Translations under genes and position numbers: made by a program
Part shown: positions 47,191 to 55,982 of the stretch, one piece after another
How positions within the stretch are numbered: the first letter of the stretch is position 1
Layout of the letters: every line of letters begins with the position of its first letter
Notes under the pieces: model-generated
What the model saw: only the letters and a program-made list of their open reading frames with translations
Database searches by the model: none
What the model was told of the DNA's origin: nothing
Source: Mesorhizobium alhagi CCNWXJ12-2
Lineage (GTDB): Bacteria; Pseudomonadota; Alphaproteobacteria; Rhizobiales; Rhizobiaceae
Length of the DNA: 64,000 bases
Direction: 5' to 3'
Assembly: GCF_000236565.1 (NCBI RefSeq)
Contig: NZ_AHAM01000206.1
Span: 1-64,000, forward strand

Positions 47191-47862
47191 CTAAAGGCGC
47201 GTATTCCTAAGCAATACATTGCCCTCCACTCCGTCGGGATAGCAGGTCACCACTTCGAACGAAGGCAAAAGATCAAGAATGGCTTGCAGGGACAGCTGCC
47301 CTTCATAGAGCTCATGATCGCTGTATTCGGTGTAGATGAAGCGCGTGTTGCTCAAGGTCTGTCTGCCGCCAGCGATGACATCCGACTCGGCTCCCTGCAC
47401 ATCCATCCAGATGAAATCGATCCTGCTCAGGTCCGCTTCGCTGCACCAGTCGTCAAGCCTTCGAGTTTCAACTGAGATGGGGCGATCGAACCGAACCCAA
47501 TCATGTTCGACAAGATGATTCTTGGGTTGGCGTATCGAGCCAGATTGGTCCCATTCCTTCGCGCTTCCATCCGCATTGCTTGGATGGAAATCAATCCTGC
47601 CATTTCGGTTACTGATCGCGATCTCAAACAGTCTCACCTTGTCCAGGTGCAGCTTCATGTTTTTCTTAAAACGAGCAGCCGCTCGAGGGTCGGGCTCAAA
47701 GCAGTAGAGGTCAGCTTTCGGGCAGAGCCTGAGAAAACGTTGCGTATCGGTTCCGTCGTTGCAGCCGATGTCCAAGATGATGGGATCGCGCTTTTGCAGG
47801 AGTGAGACGATATGCCGATGTACTTTTAGTGAAGAGAGCGATTCCAGCGTTTGTATTTCCAT
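47191..47862 (-). CDS. FkbM-family methyltransferase (possible Nod-factor modifying enzyme)
   Basis: A 223-aa SAM-dependent methyltransferase of the FkbM family. The SAM motif is IILDIGCNDGTDTQRFLRL, followed by YCFEPDPRAAARFKKNM and the later DFIWMDVQGAESDVI. NoeI, which methylates the fucose of Nod factors in some rhizobia, is of this type. A nod box on the same strand lies about 220 nt upstream (48081–48129), so a Nod-factor O-methylation role is reasonable. Similarity to NoeI itself could not be measured. It stands alone. Confidence 0.85.
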   Translation of the reverse strand: MEIQTLESLSSLKVHRHIVSLLQKRDPIILDIGCNDGTDTQRFLRLCPKADLYCFEPDPRAAARFKKNMKLHLDKVRLFEIAISNRNGRIDFHPSNADGSAKEWDQSGSIRQPKNHLVEHDWVRFDRPISVETRRLDDWCSEADLSRIDFIWMDVQGAESDVIAGGRQTLSNTRFIYTEYSDHELYEGQLSLQAILDLLPSFEVVTCYPDGVEGNVLLRNTRL

Positions 47863-48080
47863 CGAACTTTACCTAAAGCCTCAATTGCACACGCGACATC
47901 CCTGGCATGGATATCAAGCGGAACTCCGGGGCTGGCGCCCAACTGCGATTTGTTTCGAATGATCTCGCCGCGACCGCGCCGGTCGGTCCATCAGGACAAT
48001 GTGACACGGTCGGCGAGCGGCAGCTCGCATTCTCAGTTGACCTGTTCTCCCAACCGATGTTGTCCTATCCGCTATTCTTC
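47863..48080. other. Leader of the FkbM gene
   Basis: This is the spacer between the nod box and the FkbM-type methyltransferase gene. No competing gene is seen on the minus strand. Confidence 0.5.
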
Positions 48081-48129
48081 ATAATTCGTAAAATCGATTG
48101 TGTTGATGCAGCGCATGCACACGATGGAT
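48081..48129 (-). promoter_or_regulatory. nod box upstream of the FkbM methyltransferase gene
   Basis: Read on the minus strand the site starts ATCCATCGTGTGCATG, then ATCAACACAATCGATTTTAC, ending GAATTAT. It agrees well with the nod box: ATCCAY, ATG, ATCNAAACAATCRATTTTAC; only a few positions (such as the C in ACACAATC) differ. Confidence 0.88.
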
Positions 48130-48202
48130 ACAGGCATGCCGTGCACGCGGGACAGGACCCAGGTTCCGGTGGGTTTCGCCTCTGCAGATCCCTCACGCTT
48201 CG

Positions 48203-48310
48203 CGGATGCGGGGGCATCCCATCAGGAGGTCGCCATAGCCCTGTTCGCGACGGCGTGTCGAACAAGATCGGTCTCATCCCAGGCGGCCATCTTCGCGATC
48301 AGGTGGCACC
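48203..48310 (+). repeat. fseA fragment duplicated from the traI2 locus
   Basis: About 105 bp is nearly the same as 43208–43310 in the degenerate fseA copy: it contains GCATCCCATCAGGAGGTCGC, GTGTCGAACAAGAT and CCAGGCGGCCATCTTCGCGA. It reads GASHQEVAIALFATACRTRS, the DUF2285 area, and lies just beyond the minus-strand nod box. It is a remnant left by rearrangement. Confidence 0.82.
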
Positions 48311-48521
48311 TAGAGGCGCTGATTCATGTAGTTGACACTGTTCTGGCGAAAGGTTCGGGAACCGATTGCCGATGGGCACCCCAAAGCGATCAACTGAACT
48401 TCAGCCCGCGCGGCGTGTGAAGCACTTCGCGAAGGCCAGCATCCTCGATTTCGGAGGCTCGCTGGTCGCGCCGGGGGGCGGGTCCAGCAATGGCGGGTGA
48501 AGCTGTAGATGAAGGTTCGGC

Positions 48522-49286
48522 TCATGCGTCGCTCAGCCTGTAGGCCGACCTGAGAAGAGCGATCGCTTCGTCGCGGGTGAACGGCACGTTGAGCGCTTTT
48601 GGGTCTAGGGTCCGGTCGGCCTGGGCCAACTCAAGGAAGCGGCGCATGTCTTCGCGAATTTGATCGGGCAATGTTATTGAGGCATTGCCGGGCACAAGCT
48701 GCGTCAGGCGGAGCACGTCATTGCGGTGTTTCTTGATGCTCTTGCTGTCGATCCTTTCCCCGGCTTCGGCGCGTGCGCTCAGATCGAGGAATGCTCGTGC
48801 TTTAAAAGGGATGAGAAGCGTTTCGTCGATGACCGTTACGCCTTCAATCTTTCGTTTCGCGGGCTGAAGCGCCTCATAGTATCCATCATCGAGCAGAATG
48901 GCCGAGAGGCTGACGATGTCGTCCTCGACCGGGATGGGGGTGAGTTCCGCATTTTCCGGAAGATCGAGCGTGCCCGGCTTGCGGGAAAACAGCTCGATCA
49001 TGAAGGGGAAGCTCTGGTCCGAAGGTTTGTGGAAGCGATAGAATTCCTTGTCTCCGGTGCTCCGTTCCCGTGCCTGGTAACCGCCTTCATCCAGAAACTC
49101 TTTGAAAGCCGTGGCGAAAGCGGCATCAACCACCTCAACGCAGAGTACCATGTCGATATCCTTGGTGGCCCTGAAATCAAGACCGGCTTCATCGAACAAG
49201 AGATCACAGGCCGCGCCGCCGATGATGGCGTAGTGATCCTCATGGCCAGCGAAGTATTTCTGAAACTTGTCGATGCCGGTTACCAA
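48522..49286 (-). CDS. Nucleotidyltransferase of an AbiE-like toxin–antitoxin pair
   Basis: A 254-aa protein with the nucleotidyltransferase pattern GGAACDLLFDEAGLDFRATK followed by DIDMVL (GG…DxD), as in AbiEii/AbiGii toxins. The start is TTG at 49286, overlapping the preceding gene by 7 nt. It is likely the toxin or effector of a two-gene, type IV-like system for phage defence or island maintenance. No RNA target can be inferred. Confidence 0.78.
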   Translation of the reverse strand: MVTGIDKFQKYFAGHEDHYAIIGGAACDLLFDEAGLDFRATKDIDMVLCVEVVDAAFATAFKEFLDEGGYQARERSTGDKEFYRFHKPSDQSFPFMIELFSRKPGTLDLPENAELTPIPVEDDIVSLSAILLDDGYYEALQPAKRKIEGVTVIDETLLIPFKARAFLDLSARAEAGERIDSKSIKKHRNDVLRLTQLVPGNASITLPDQIREDMRRFLELAQADRTLDPKALNVPFTRDEAIALLRSAYRLSDA

Positions 49287-50287
49287 GTCAGGTGCTCCAA
49301 TAGTCGATCCGCAGCCATGGCGACACGCTCATCGCGATGGTCCCGGAATTGTGCGTATAACGATAGGGGGTCCACCGTGCTGGTGTCGGACAAGGCGGCT
49401 GGATCGTAGGACCATGTCTCGATGATGCAGTCTGCTTCATCCCGGTCGGTTTCGATGAGGCCAACAGTTTGCGAGATCGCTTTCCAGCCGCTGGCCGGCA
49501 CGCCGAAGGTGTCTATGCGGGGGCGGGCCAGTTCCGTCAGTTGGGACAATGCGGCTTCCCCGGCCTGCTTCAGGGATGCCCCGAAGGCGTTCCCGCGCAC
49601 GAATTTGAGGGAGCGAACCGGACTGCGCAGAAGCGGCGTTGCTTCTTCCAGGAGCTGTCGCCCTTCTGACTTGAAATGAATGTGTCTCTCTTTCCCGTGC
49701 CGGATAGTTTCAGCGAGACCGGCGGCGACCAGATCGTCGAACGCTCGGCCGATCGACATTGCCGAGTAATGCAGGCGTTCGGCCAGCAGGGACGGCGTTA
49801 TCACGCTCCTGTCGGGACGCAGGATGTGGTGGAAAAGGACGGTTTGGGCAGCAGGGGACAAGCCGTCTGCCTGCCGGTGTCGAGGCGCACGGAAATGTTC
49901 GCGTAGATCGATCGCCAGATCCGGTATATAGAGCTGGTTGCCCGGAACGATGAAGGGAACACCTTGACCGATAAGGCGCGACCGGTTGTGCGCGCTGATG
50001 GTCATGGTGGCGAAAGCCACCGTCGCATTGGTGGCATTACGGACTATGTCGATGTGCTTGGCAATGTCGGCCGGAGTGCCTCTGCCGTCGAGCCTGGCAA
50101 CGATGACGCAATGCCGACCTAGAATGCGGGCTTCGTAGAGCGTGTAGGTGCGTTCGATAAAGGATGGCAAGCTGCGCGTGGCCTCGAATGGACGGACATC
50201 GATGCGCTCATGAAGAAGCTCTCCCAGATAGCGTTCCAGCGCCTCGGGAAACTGAAAATTGTGATTGGGAATATCTTTTTCTAACAT
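49280..50287 (-). CDS. Winged-helix antitoxin-like partner
   Basis: A protein of about 335 aa with a winged-helix region in the middle (PSLLAERLHYSAMSIGRAFD, DLVAAGLAETIRHGKERHI), like MarR-type proteins. It lies upstream of, and overlaps, the nucleotidyltransferase gene, the arrangement of AbiEi/AbiEii pairs. AbiEi antitoxins repress their own promoter, and repeated GTTAG sites lie just before this gene. I chose the ATG at 50287; the frame is open to 50305. Confidence 0.72.
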   Translation of the reverse strand: MLEKDIPNHNFQFPEALERYLGELLHERIDVRPFEATRSLPSFIERTYTLYEARILGRHCVIVARLDGRGTPADIAKHIDIVRNATNATVAFATMTISAHNRSRLIGQGVPFIVPGNQLYIPDLAIDLREHFRAPRHRQADGLSPAAQTVLFHHILRPDRSVITPSLLAERLHYSAMSIGRAFDDLVAAGLAETIRHGKERHIHFKSEGRQLLEEATPLLRSPVRSLKFVRGNAFGASLKQAGEAALSQLTELARPRIDTFGVPASGWKAISQTVGLIETDRDEADCIIETWSYDPAALSDTSTVDPLSLYAQFRDHRDERVAMAADRLLEHLTW

Positions 50288-50336
50288 GGTTGTGAACACT
50301 AACAATGATAGCGTTAGTGTGCAACGGCAATGTTAG
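50281..50336. promoter_or_regulatory. Candidate operator with nested inverted repeats
   Basis: ACACTAAC (50296–50303) pairs with GTTAGTGT (50313–50320), and outside this CTAACAT (50281–50287) pairs with ATGTTAG (50330–50336). The core CTAAC/GTTAG thus occurs four times in 56 bp. It overlaps the start of the antitoxin gene, as expected of autorepression. Confidence 0.65.
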
Positions 50337-50775
50337 CAACCAGGAGTGGTTGCGTGCCTAGGCGCCAGCCGACTTGTTCCCAAAGGCCCGGTCATTCCGG
50401 ACCTTTCTGTTGTGGATCCCGACGTGAAGCCGGCCGGCATTCCAATCAGTCACCGGCCGGGACCAGACTGCGAAGCACCTAGCGTTGGTCAGCAACTTCG
50501 GCATCAAGCACCTCGTGGTGAACGAGGAGGGCTTGATACCGGCAAGAGAAGGCCGACCGTGCGACTATTGAGACAGATGCTTCGGCTGACGGCCGCTATC
50601 GGATGCTGAGCGGACGCTGGCGAGCCGGGTCTGCTCCCGGAGCTCAGCTGTCTGCGCCTCCAGCCGGGCTATTGTGCGCGGCGTTCGCCTTGGCATTGGC
50701 CTTATGCGGCTGGGCCGGGGCCTGGTACGGCTTGGCTGCCGTCACGCCCGCCCGAGCGCAACCTTCCAGATGCTA
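50337..50775. other. Intergenic region without a clear gene
   Basis: Plus-strand reading at about 50470–50575 gives KHLALVSNFGIKHLVVNEEG followed by a stop, which looks like a short protein fragment but cannot be placed. Nothing else is supported. Confidence 0.35.
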
Positions 50776-51652
50776 TCAGTTAGGCTTCCAATGAATGCCG
50801 AAAGCGGCGAGCTCCTCTTCCGACTGTTTTACTCGTTCGGCGGCTTTGACTTCAGACTGCGCAGCCGTCAGTGCCGCCAGAATCTCCACGGCAGCGAACG
50901 CCGGCGCCATGCTTCGGAAGAACGACTGCGAATTTGACGAAATAATGATTGTTTCCCGCGCGATCCGGGTCAGCGGCGACACGCTGCTGTCAGTGATCGC
51001 CACCACGTCCAAGCCCTGCCGAGCTGACTGGCGAGCCACGTGGATCGTCATGTGTTCATAAGGCGACATGCCCACGGCAAGGAGCACGTCGCCGCTTCCC
51101 GCATGCAGGAGCGCATCCAGACCCTGTCCGGCAGTATCGCCGACAAGCGTCACCTTGCGCTCACCCCCCGCCACAAACGACATGAAGCGAACGAAGTGAC
51201 TCGCGACCGGATAAGCGGCGCGCGCGCCGAAACCGAACAGATTGCGTGATCTAGCCAGGAGGTCGGCGGCGGCGATGAATCGCGTGGCGTTGCCATATTC
51301 ACCAAGGCTTGAAATCTGGGCTGCGAGATCGGCAACCACGCCGGCAGTCGAATATCCCGGATCGCCGTCCTGTCCCATACCCTGTCGCGCCGGCTCACCG
51401 ACGCCTGTCTCACGCAGCGCCCGCCAATAAAGGCTGCGCATATCCTGGTAGCTGGTAGCCTTCAAGGCCAAGCCATCGCGCCAGCCGCATCATGGTGTTC
51501 TGCGATACGCCGGCCTGGCGTGCCTGCTCGCGCATCGACATCAGCGCGACATCCTTGGGATGATCCAGCACGAAACGCGCGGCGACCCGCAATTGCGGCG
51601 GCATGTTCTCGAACCGTTCAAGCAACAGATCGGCCAAGGGACCTTTTTCCAT
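50776..51652 (-). pseudogene. RpiR-family regulator disrupted by a 7-bp duplication
   Basis: The N-terminal part from ATG 51652 (MEKGPLADLLLERFENMPPQ) has the RpiR helix-turn-helix (QARQAGVSQNTMMRLARWLG). The C-terminal part from about 51470 on is the SIS domain (AVGMSPYEHMTIHVARQSAR). The two lie in different frames. At 51445–51458 CTGGTAG occurs twice in tandem; removing one copy restores a single frame reading GLEGYQDMRSLY. The intact protein would have about 290 aa. RpiR proteins sense sugar phosphates. The break appears recent. Confidence 0.9.
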
Positions 51653-52752
51653 TTTAGAGTACCCCCATTCACCCCAATTGCTGGAGAAAGTCGGCAATGC
51701 AACAGTTGGAACCGAATGGCTCATAAATTCCAGATGGAATTCAATTTTCGATCGGGCTGCCTTCGGAGCTCTCGTCACAAAGCAGCGCGAAATGGTCATC
51801 ATTGCGGCAACGGTCGCGCTTGGCAGGTGCACATAGCCGTCCTTCCTGACATAAACCTGACTTGCGCTCAGCCAAATCTTGATCTGGCAAAGGGCGACCA
51901 CTGAAACAGGTGCGGTTGTCCGGCGCGCGCTGCAGCCCATGTCCAGGCTTGGCCGCCGTCCCTGCAAAGGTCATTCCCTCGGCCTTCTTGGCAGCACGCA
52001 GCCTACATTCGCCTCACGCGCGAGAGCGCAACTGGCCCTCGCCGAAGCGTTGGACCAAGCCGGTGGGCAGACGCTGGTCGTGGCAGGGCGCCGGCGCATT
52101 GCGCACCGCCGAGTCGGTAAGACTGGCAGGATGCAAAGGCCGTCGGCGCGGCCGCCGGCCTTTTCGCGGTCTCGTACACCCTGAAACTGATGACGAGGCG
52201 TGCGAGCATTTCTCGTCGGTGGCGCGCGAAAGAGGCCCGCATTAGAAAGACCAGAATGCGCTCGCCACCACGATAGTCTTGAATCGGACTGCACTCCTGC
52301 GCGCCAGATTAGAAGATCTTTCAAAAGGCGCCCGAGGGATCGTTTGGCGGGCGCCCGCGCGCCTGATGGCGCGCGCCGGGCTCTCGTGAACCGAGCCCGC
52401 TTTCCGTCGCCTTGCTCAGGGCGGTCTCGGCCCTTCGGGCTTCGATCCCTGGCGATAACAACCCTTCGGGTTGTCCAGCGGACGCCGCTCCTACGAGCGG
52501 CGACATCGTTCAGGTGGCCTCTCCCGGTGGCGCGGTGTGGGCGGCGCTCCCTTCTAGGCCCGCCGCGGCAGGCCGCAACCCTCCGCTTCGCTTCGGGTCC
52601 TCCACATTCGTTCCGGCCCGTAACCACTCCTTCGCACAGATACGACAACGCCCGCGGGTGCGGTCTGCCTTTCGGCGGGCCTTTCCGGTCGCAAGTCGCC
52701 GCCCACCCCGCTTCCGGGGAGGCGCGGCTTGGATCAGAGAGGATGAAAAGCC
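51653..52752. other. Long leader region of ardC with many hairpins
   Basis: No supported gene in 1.1 kb. The part from about 52330 to 52740 has a series of short GC-rich inverted repeats, such as CCCTTCGGG (at about 52432 and 52459), CCGCTCCTACGAGCGG and the GCCGCGGCAGGC area. This could be a structured RNA leader, a single-strand promoter for early expression after transfer, or remnants. A similar, separate region precedes the DUF736 gene. Confidence 0.45.
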
Positions 52753-53718
52753 ATGCGCCAGACCGCCACACGTCCCGCCAGCGGAAAACACGGGAGCCGG
52801 AACAAGGACGACAACCGGCCGAACCTTTATCAGGAGGTAACCAGCCGCATCATTGCCGAGCTGGAGCAGGGCCAGTTCCCATGGGTGCAGCCATGGGGCC
52901 GCGCCACGGCAGGCGTCGGATTGCCCCGCAACGCGGTCACCGGCCGGTGCTATTCCGGCGTGAACATTCTCATCCTGTGGGGCGCCGTCATCGAAAAAGG
53001 CTTCCCCTCGCAACACTGGATCACCTTCAAGCAGGCGGTGGGAGCCGGTGGCTTTGTCCGCAAGGGCGAACGCGGCACCACCGTCTGCTACGCCGACCGC
53101 TTCATACCGAAATCAGAGGCCGAACGCACAGCGCAGGATGGCGACGAGCCCGCGACCGTGCCGTTCCTCAAGCGGTTCACCGTCTTCAACATCGCGCAAT
53201 GCGAGGGGCTCCCGGATGACTTGGCACGCGAAGCCGAGCCACTGCCGGAGCGCGAGATCGTTCCCCACGCCGAACGCCTGATCAAGGCGACGGGAGCGGA
53301 TTTCCGCATCGGCGGCGAGCAGGCCTTCTACGTGCCGGCGCGCGATTTCATCCAGGTGCCGCCGCAGCCAGCCTTTCATGAGCAGATCAATTATTACCGG
53401 ACCTGTTTTCATGAGATCGGACACTGGACGGGCCACGCTTCGCGGCTCGCCCGCGACCTGTCAGGCCGCTTCGGATCGGCGCTCTATGCGCGCGAGGAAC
53501 TGGTCGCGGAAATGGCCAGCGCCTTCATCTGCGCCAGCCTCAACATCATCCCGACCGTCCGTCACGCCGATTACCTCGCCACGTGGCTCGACGTGCTGCG
53601 CCAAGATGACCGCGCCATCTTCCGCGCCGCATCGCAGGCCAGCAAGGCGGCGGATTTCATCCTTGGTTGTGGCGAGGGCGTCGAGACAGACGCGGTAGAG
53701 CGGGAGATCGCGGCATGA
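52753..53718 (+). CDS. ardC: ArdC-type antirestriction/ssDNA-binding protein
   Basis: A 321-aa protein. The N-terminal domain (NLYQEVTSRIIAELEQGQFP, WVQPWG) is the ArdC ssDNA-binding region. The C-terminal metallopeptidase-like domain has HEIGHWTGH, a zinc-binding HExxH-type motif, followed by AREELVAEMASAF. ArdC proteins protect entering DNA from restriction in conjugative elements. The stop overlaps the start of the next gene (ATGA). Confidence 0.92.
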   Translation: MRQTATRPASGKHGSRNKDDNRPNLYQEVTSRIIAELEQGQFPWVQPWGRATAGVGLPRNAVTGRCYSGVNILILWGAVIEKGFPSQHWITFKQAVGAGGFVRKGERGTTVCYADRFIPKSEAERTAQDGDEPATVPFLKRFTVFNIAQCEGLPDDLAREAEPLPEREIVPHAERLIKATGADFRIGGEQAFYVPARDFIQVPPQPAFHEQINYYRTCFHEIGHWTGHASRLARDLSGRFGSALYAREELVAEMASAFICASLNIIPTVRHADYLATWLDVLRQDDRAIFRAASQASKAADFILGCGEGVETDAVEREIAA

Positions 53719-54143
53719 CCCTGATCCCCGAAAACCTGCGCGCCCGCCTCGCTTCCAACGGCGCGGCGGAACCCGAAACCGATCACATTCCGCTCGTCAA
53801 GCTCTTCGACCCGTGCGGCCCCGCCACATGGCTCGTCACCGAAATGATGCAGGATGGCGACACCCTGTTCGGCCTCGCCGATCTCGGCTTCGGCAGTCCG
53901 GAGCTGGGCTCTTTCAGCCTGTCCGAGATGGAAACCGTCAAAGGTGCGTTCGGCCTCGGCATCGAGCGGGACATTCATTTCGTCGGCCGCTTTCCGCTCT
54001 GCGTCTACGCCGCAGCGGCTCGCAACAAAGGCTGCATCGTGGAGGCCGAAGCCGTCCTGCGTCGCTTCGCAGCCGCTCTCGGCAATCCTCAACCACCCGA
54101 ATTCGAAATTCCGTCGCCGGAGCAAGAACACGGCGACGGATGA
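53715..54143 (+). CDS. DUF2958 protein
   Basis: A 142-aa protein of the DUF2958 family common in alphaproteobacterial mobile elements. Conserved stretches are VKLFDPCGPATWLVTEM, GLADLGFGSPELGSFSLSEM and ERDIHFVGRFPL. It overlaps ardC by 4 nt. The function is unknown. The same neighbours (ardC, parB-like, DUF736) recur in ICEs of rhizobia. Confidence 0.9.
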   Translation: MTLIPENLRARLASNGAAEPETDHIPLVKLFDPCGPATWLVTEMMQDGDTLFGLADLGFGSPELGSFSLSEMETVKGAFGLGIERDIHFVGRFPLCVYAAAARNKGCIVEAEAVLRRFAAALGNPQPPEFEIPSPEQEHGDG

Positions 54144-54242
54144 CTGCGCCATCCTGGCGCAACCGGCTCCGTCCGCCGTCTCGGCAGATGTCCGGACGGA
54201 GCCGGCCAACCCCGCAAGCAAAAGCTTAAGGAGTAGATCACC

Positions 54243-55982
54243 ATGCAACTCGCTCACATTGACCTTGGCAAGCTCACCGTCTCACCTTTCAACATGCGAG
54301 ACGGCAAGCTTGCGCCGGATATCGCCGATATCCTGCCTTCCATCCGCCAGCGCGGCATCGTCCAGCCGCTGCTTGTTCGCGAAAACGGCAGCCCGGACAC
54401 GTTCGAGATCGTCGCCGGACGGCGGCGCTACTACGCCGCAAAGACCATCGCCGATGAGGGGCAGTCGGTGGAACCCCTGCCTTGCGCCATCATGGAACCG
54501 GGCGACGATGCGGCCGCGCTCGAAGCCTCGCTGATCGAGAACATCGCCCGGCTCGATCCGGATGAAGTCTCGCAATGGGAGACGTTCACCCGGCTGCTCA
54601 AGGCAGGCCGCACGGTCGCCGACATCGCGGCGACCTTCGGCATCACCGAAATCATGGTCAAACACCGTCTGGCGCTCGGCAACCTATTGCCCGCCATCCG
54701 CAACGCCTATCGCCGCGACGAGATCGACGCCGAGAGCGTGCGCTATCTGACGCTGGCGAACAAGGAACGCCAGAAGGAATGGCTGGCGCTGTTCAACAAT
54801 CCAGACATCTATGCTCCGCATCGCGGGCAGCTGAAGGCCTGGCTGCTCGGCGGACAGACGATTTCCACAAAGGCTGCGCTGTTTCCGCTCGACACCTATG
54901 CCGGCCAGATCGTCGCCGATCTGTTCGGCGAGGAGAGCTATTTCGCCGACGCCGAGGCCTTCTGGCAAGCGCAGAACGAGGCGATCGCCGGGCGCAAGGC
55001 AGCCTATCTCGAGGCCGGATGGTCCGATGTCATCGTTCTGGACGCCAACCGTTATTTCCATTCCTGGGAGTGCGAGAAGACGCCGAAGAAGAAGGGCGGT
55101 AAGGTCTTCATTGCCGTTTCCCGTCAGGGCGATGTCGCCTTCCACGAGGGGTACCTGACGACCAAGGAAGCGCGCCGCGCGCGATCCAAGCAGGCTGGCG
55201 GCGATGAGGAAACAGCTGCGCCGAAGCCATCGCGCCCGGAAGTCACCAGCGCCATCCAGACCTATATCGACCTGCATCGCCACGCCGCCGTCCGGAGCGC
55301 GCTCGCCGATCATTTGGGGGTCGCCCTTCGGTTGATGGTGGCGCATGCAATTGCCGGCTCGCCGCTCTGGTCCGTGAAGCCGGAGCCGCAGCGAGCAGGC
55401 AGCGAGGCCATCGCGGCAAGCCTCGCCGGCTGTGCTGCGCAAGCCGCGTTTGCACAAAAGCGGCGCGAGGTCCTCGCCTTGCTCGGCCAGTCGGGCGAAC
55501 AAGAAACCGTCAGCGGCGGCAATGGCGACGACTTTTGGACCCCGAGCGTCTTTGCCCGGCTTCTGGCGCTTTGCGATGACGATGTGCTGCGCGTGCTCAG
55601 CGTCGTCATGGGTGAAACCATGCAGGCCGGCAGCGCCATTGTCGAAGCCGTCGGCATGCACCTCAATGTCGATATGGGCGCTGTCTGGCAGCCGGACGGG
55701 ACCTTCTTCGACCTCATCCGCGACAAGGAGGTGGCCAACGCGATGCTGTCGAACATTGCCGGAACGAACGTAGCCGAAGCCAATATTTCGGAGAAGGTGA
55801 AGACGCAAAAGCAGATCGTGCGCGACTTCTCTGAAGGCACAAACGGGCGCACCAAGGTCGAGAACTGGCTGCCGGCCTGGATGGCCTTTCCGGCCCGCGC
55901 CTATACCGAACGTGGCGGCTTCCGGACCGCAGAACAGTGGGCGAAGGTCGCGCCGCTGTTTGCGCCGCCAACCGCTGAATGA
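54243..55982 (+). CDS. ParB-like nuclease/partition-family protein of the mobile element
   Basis: A 579-aa protein. The N-terminal ParB domain (IRQRGIVQPLLVRENGS, FEIVAGRRRYYAAK, ALEASLIENIARLDPDEVSQ) is followed by a helix-turn-helix (TVADIAATFGITEIMVKHRL) and a long C-terminal part of unknown fold. Much longer than a chromosomal ParB, it is the type found next to ardC and DUF2958 in ICEs. It may act in DNA maintenance or regulation rather than segregation. A fragment of a copy is at 43367–43690. Confidence 0.9.
   Translation: MQLAHIDLGKLTVSPFNMRDGKLAPDIADILPSIRQRGIVQPLLVRENGSPDTFEIVAGRRRYYAAKTIADEGQSVEPLPCAIMEPGDDAAALEASLIENIARLDPDEVSQWETFTRLLKAGRTVADIAATFGITEIMVKHRLALGNLLPAIRNAYRRDEIDAESVRYLTLANKERQKEWLALFNNPDIYAPHRGQLKAWLLGGQTISTKAALFPLDTYAGQIVADLFGEESYFADAEAFWQAQNEAIAGRKAAYLEAGWSDVIVLDANRYFHSWECEKTPKKKGGKVFIAVSRQGDVAFHEGYLTTKEARRARSKQAGGDEETAAPKPSRPEVTSAIQTYIDLHRHAAVRSALADHLGVALRLMVAHAIAGSPLWSVKPEPQRAGSEAIAASLAGCAAQAAFAQKRREVLALLGQSGEQETVSGGNGDDFWTPSVFARLLALCDDDVLRVLSVVMGETMQAGSAIVEAVGMHLNVDMGAVWQPDGTFFDLIRDKEVANAMLSNIAGTNVAEANISEKVKTQKQIVRDFSEGTNGRTKVENWLPAWMAFPARAYTERGGFRTAEQWAKVAPLFAPPTAE

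Noticed and set aside
52310-53219. Large plus-strand frame over the ardC leader
   Set aside because: Runs through hairpins and into ardC in the wrong frame; amino-acid composition is not protein-like.
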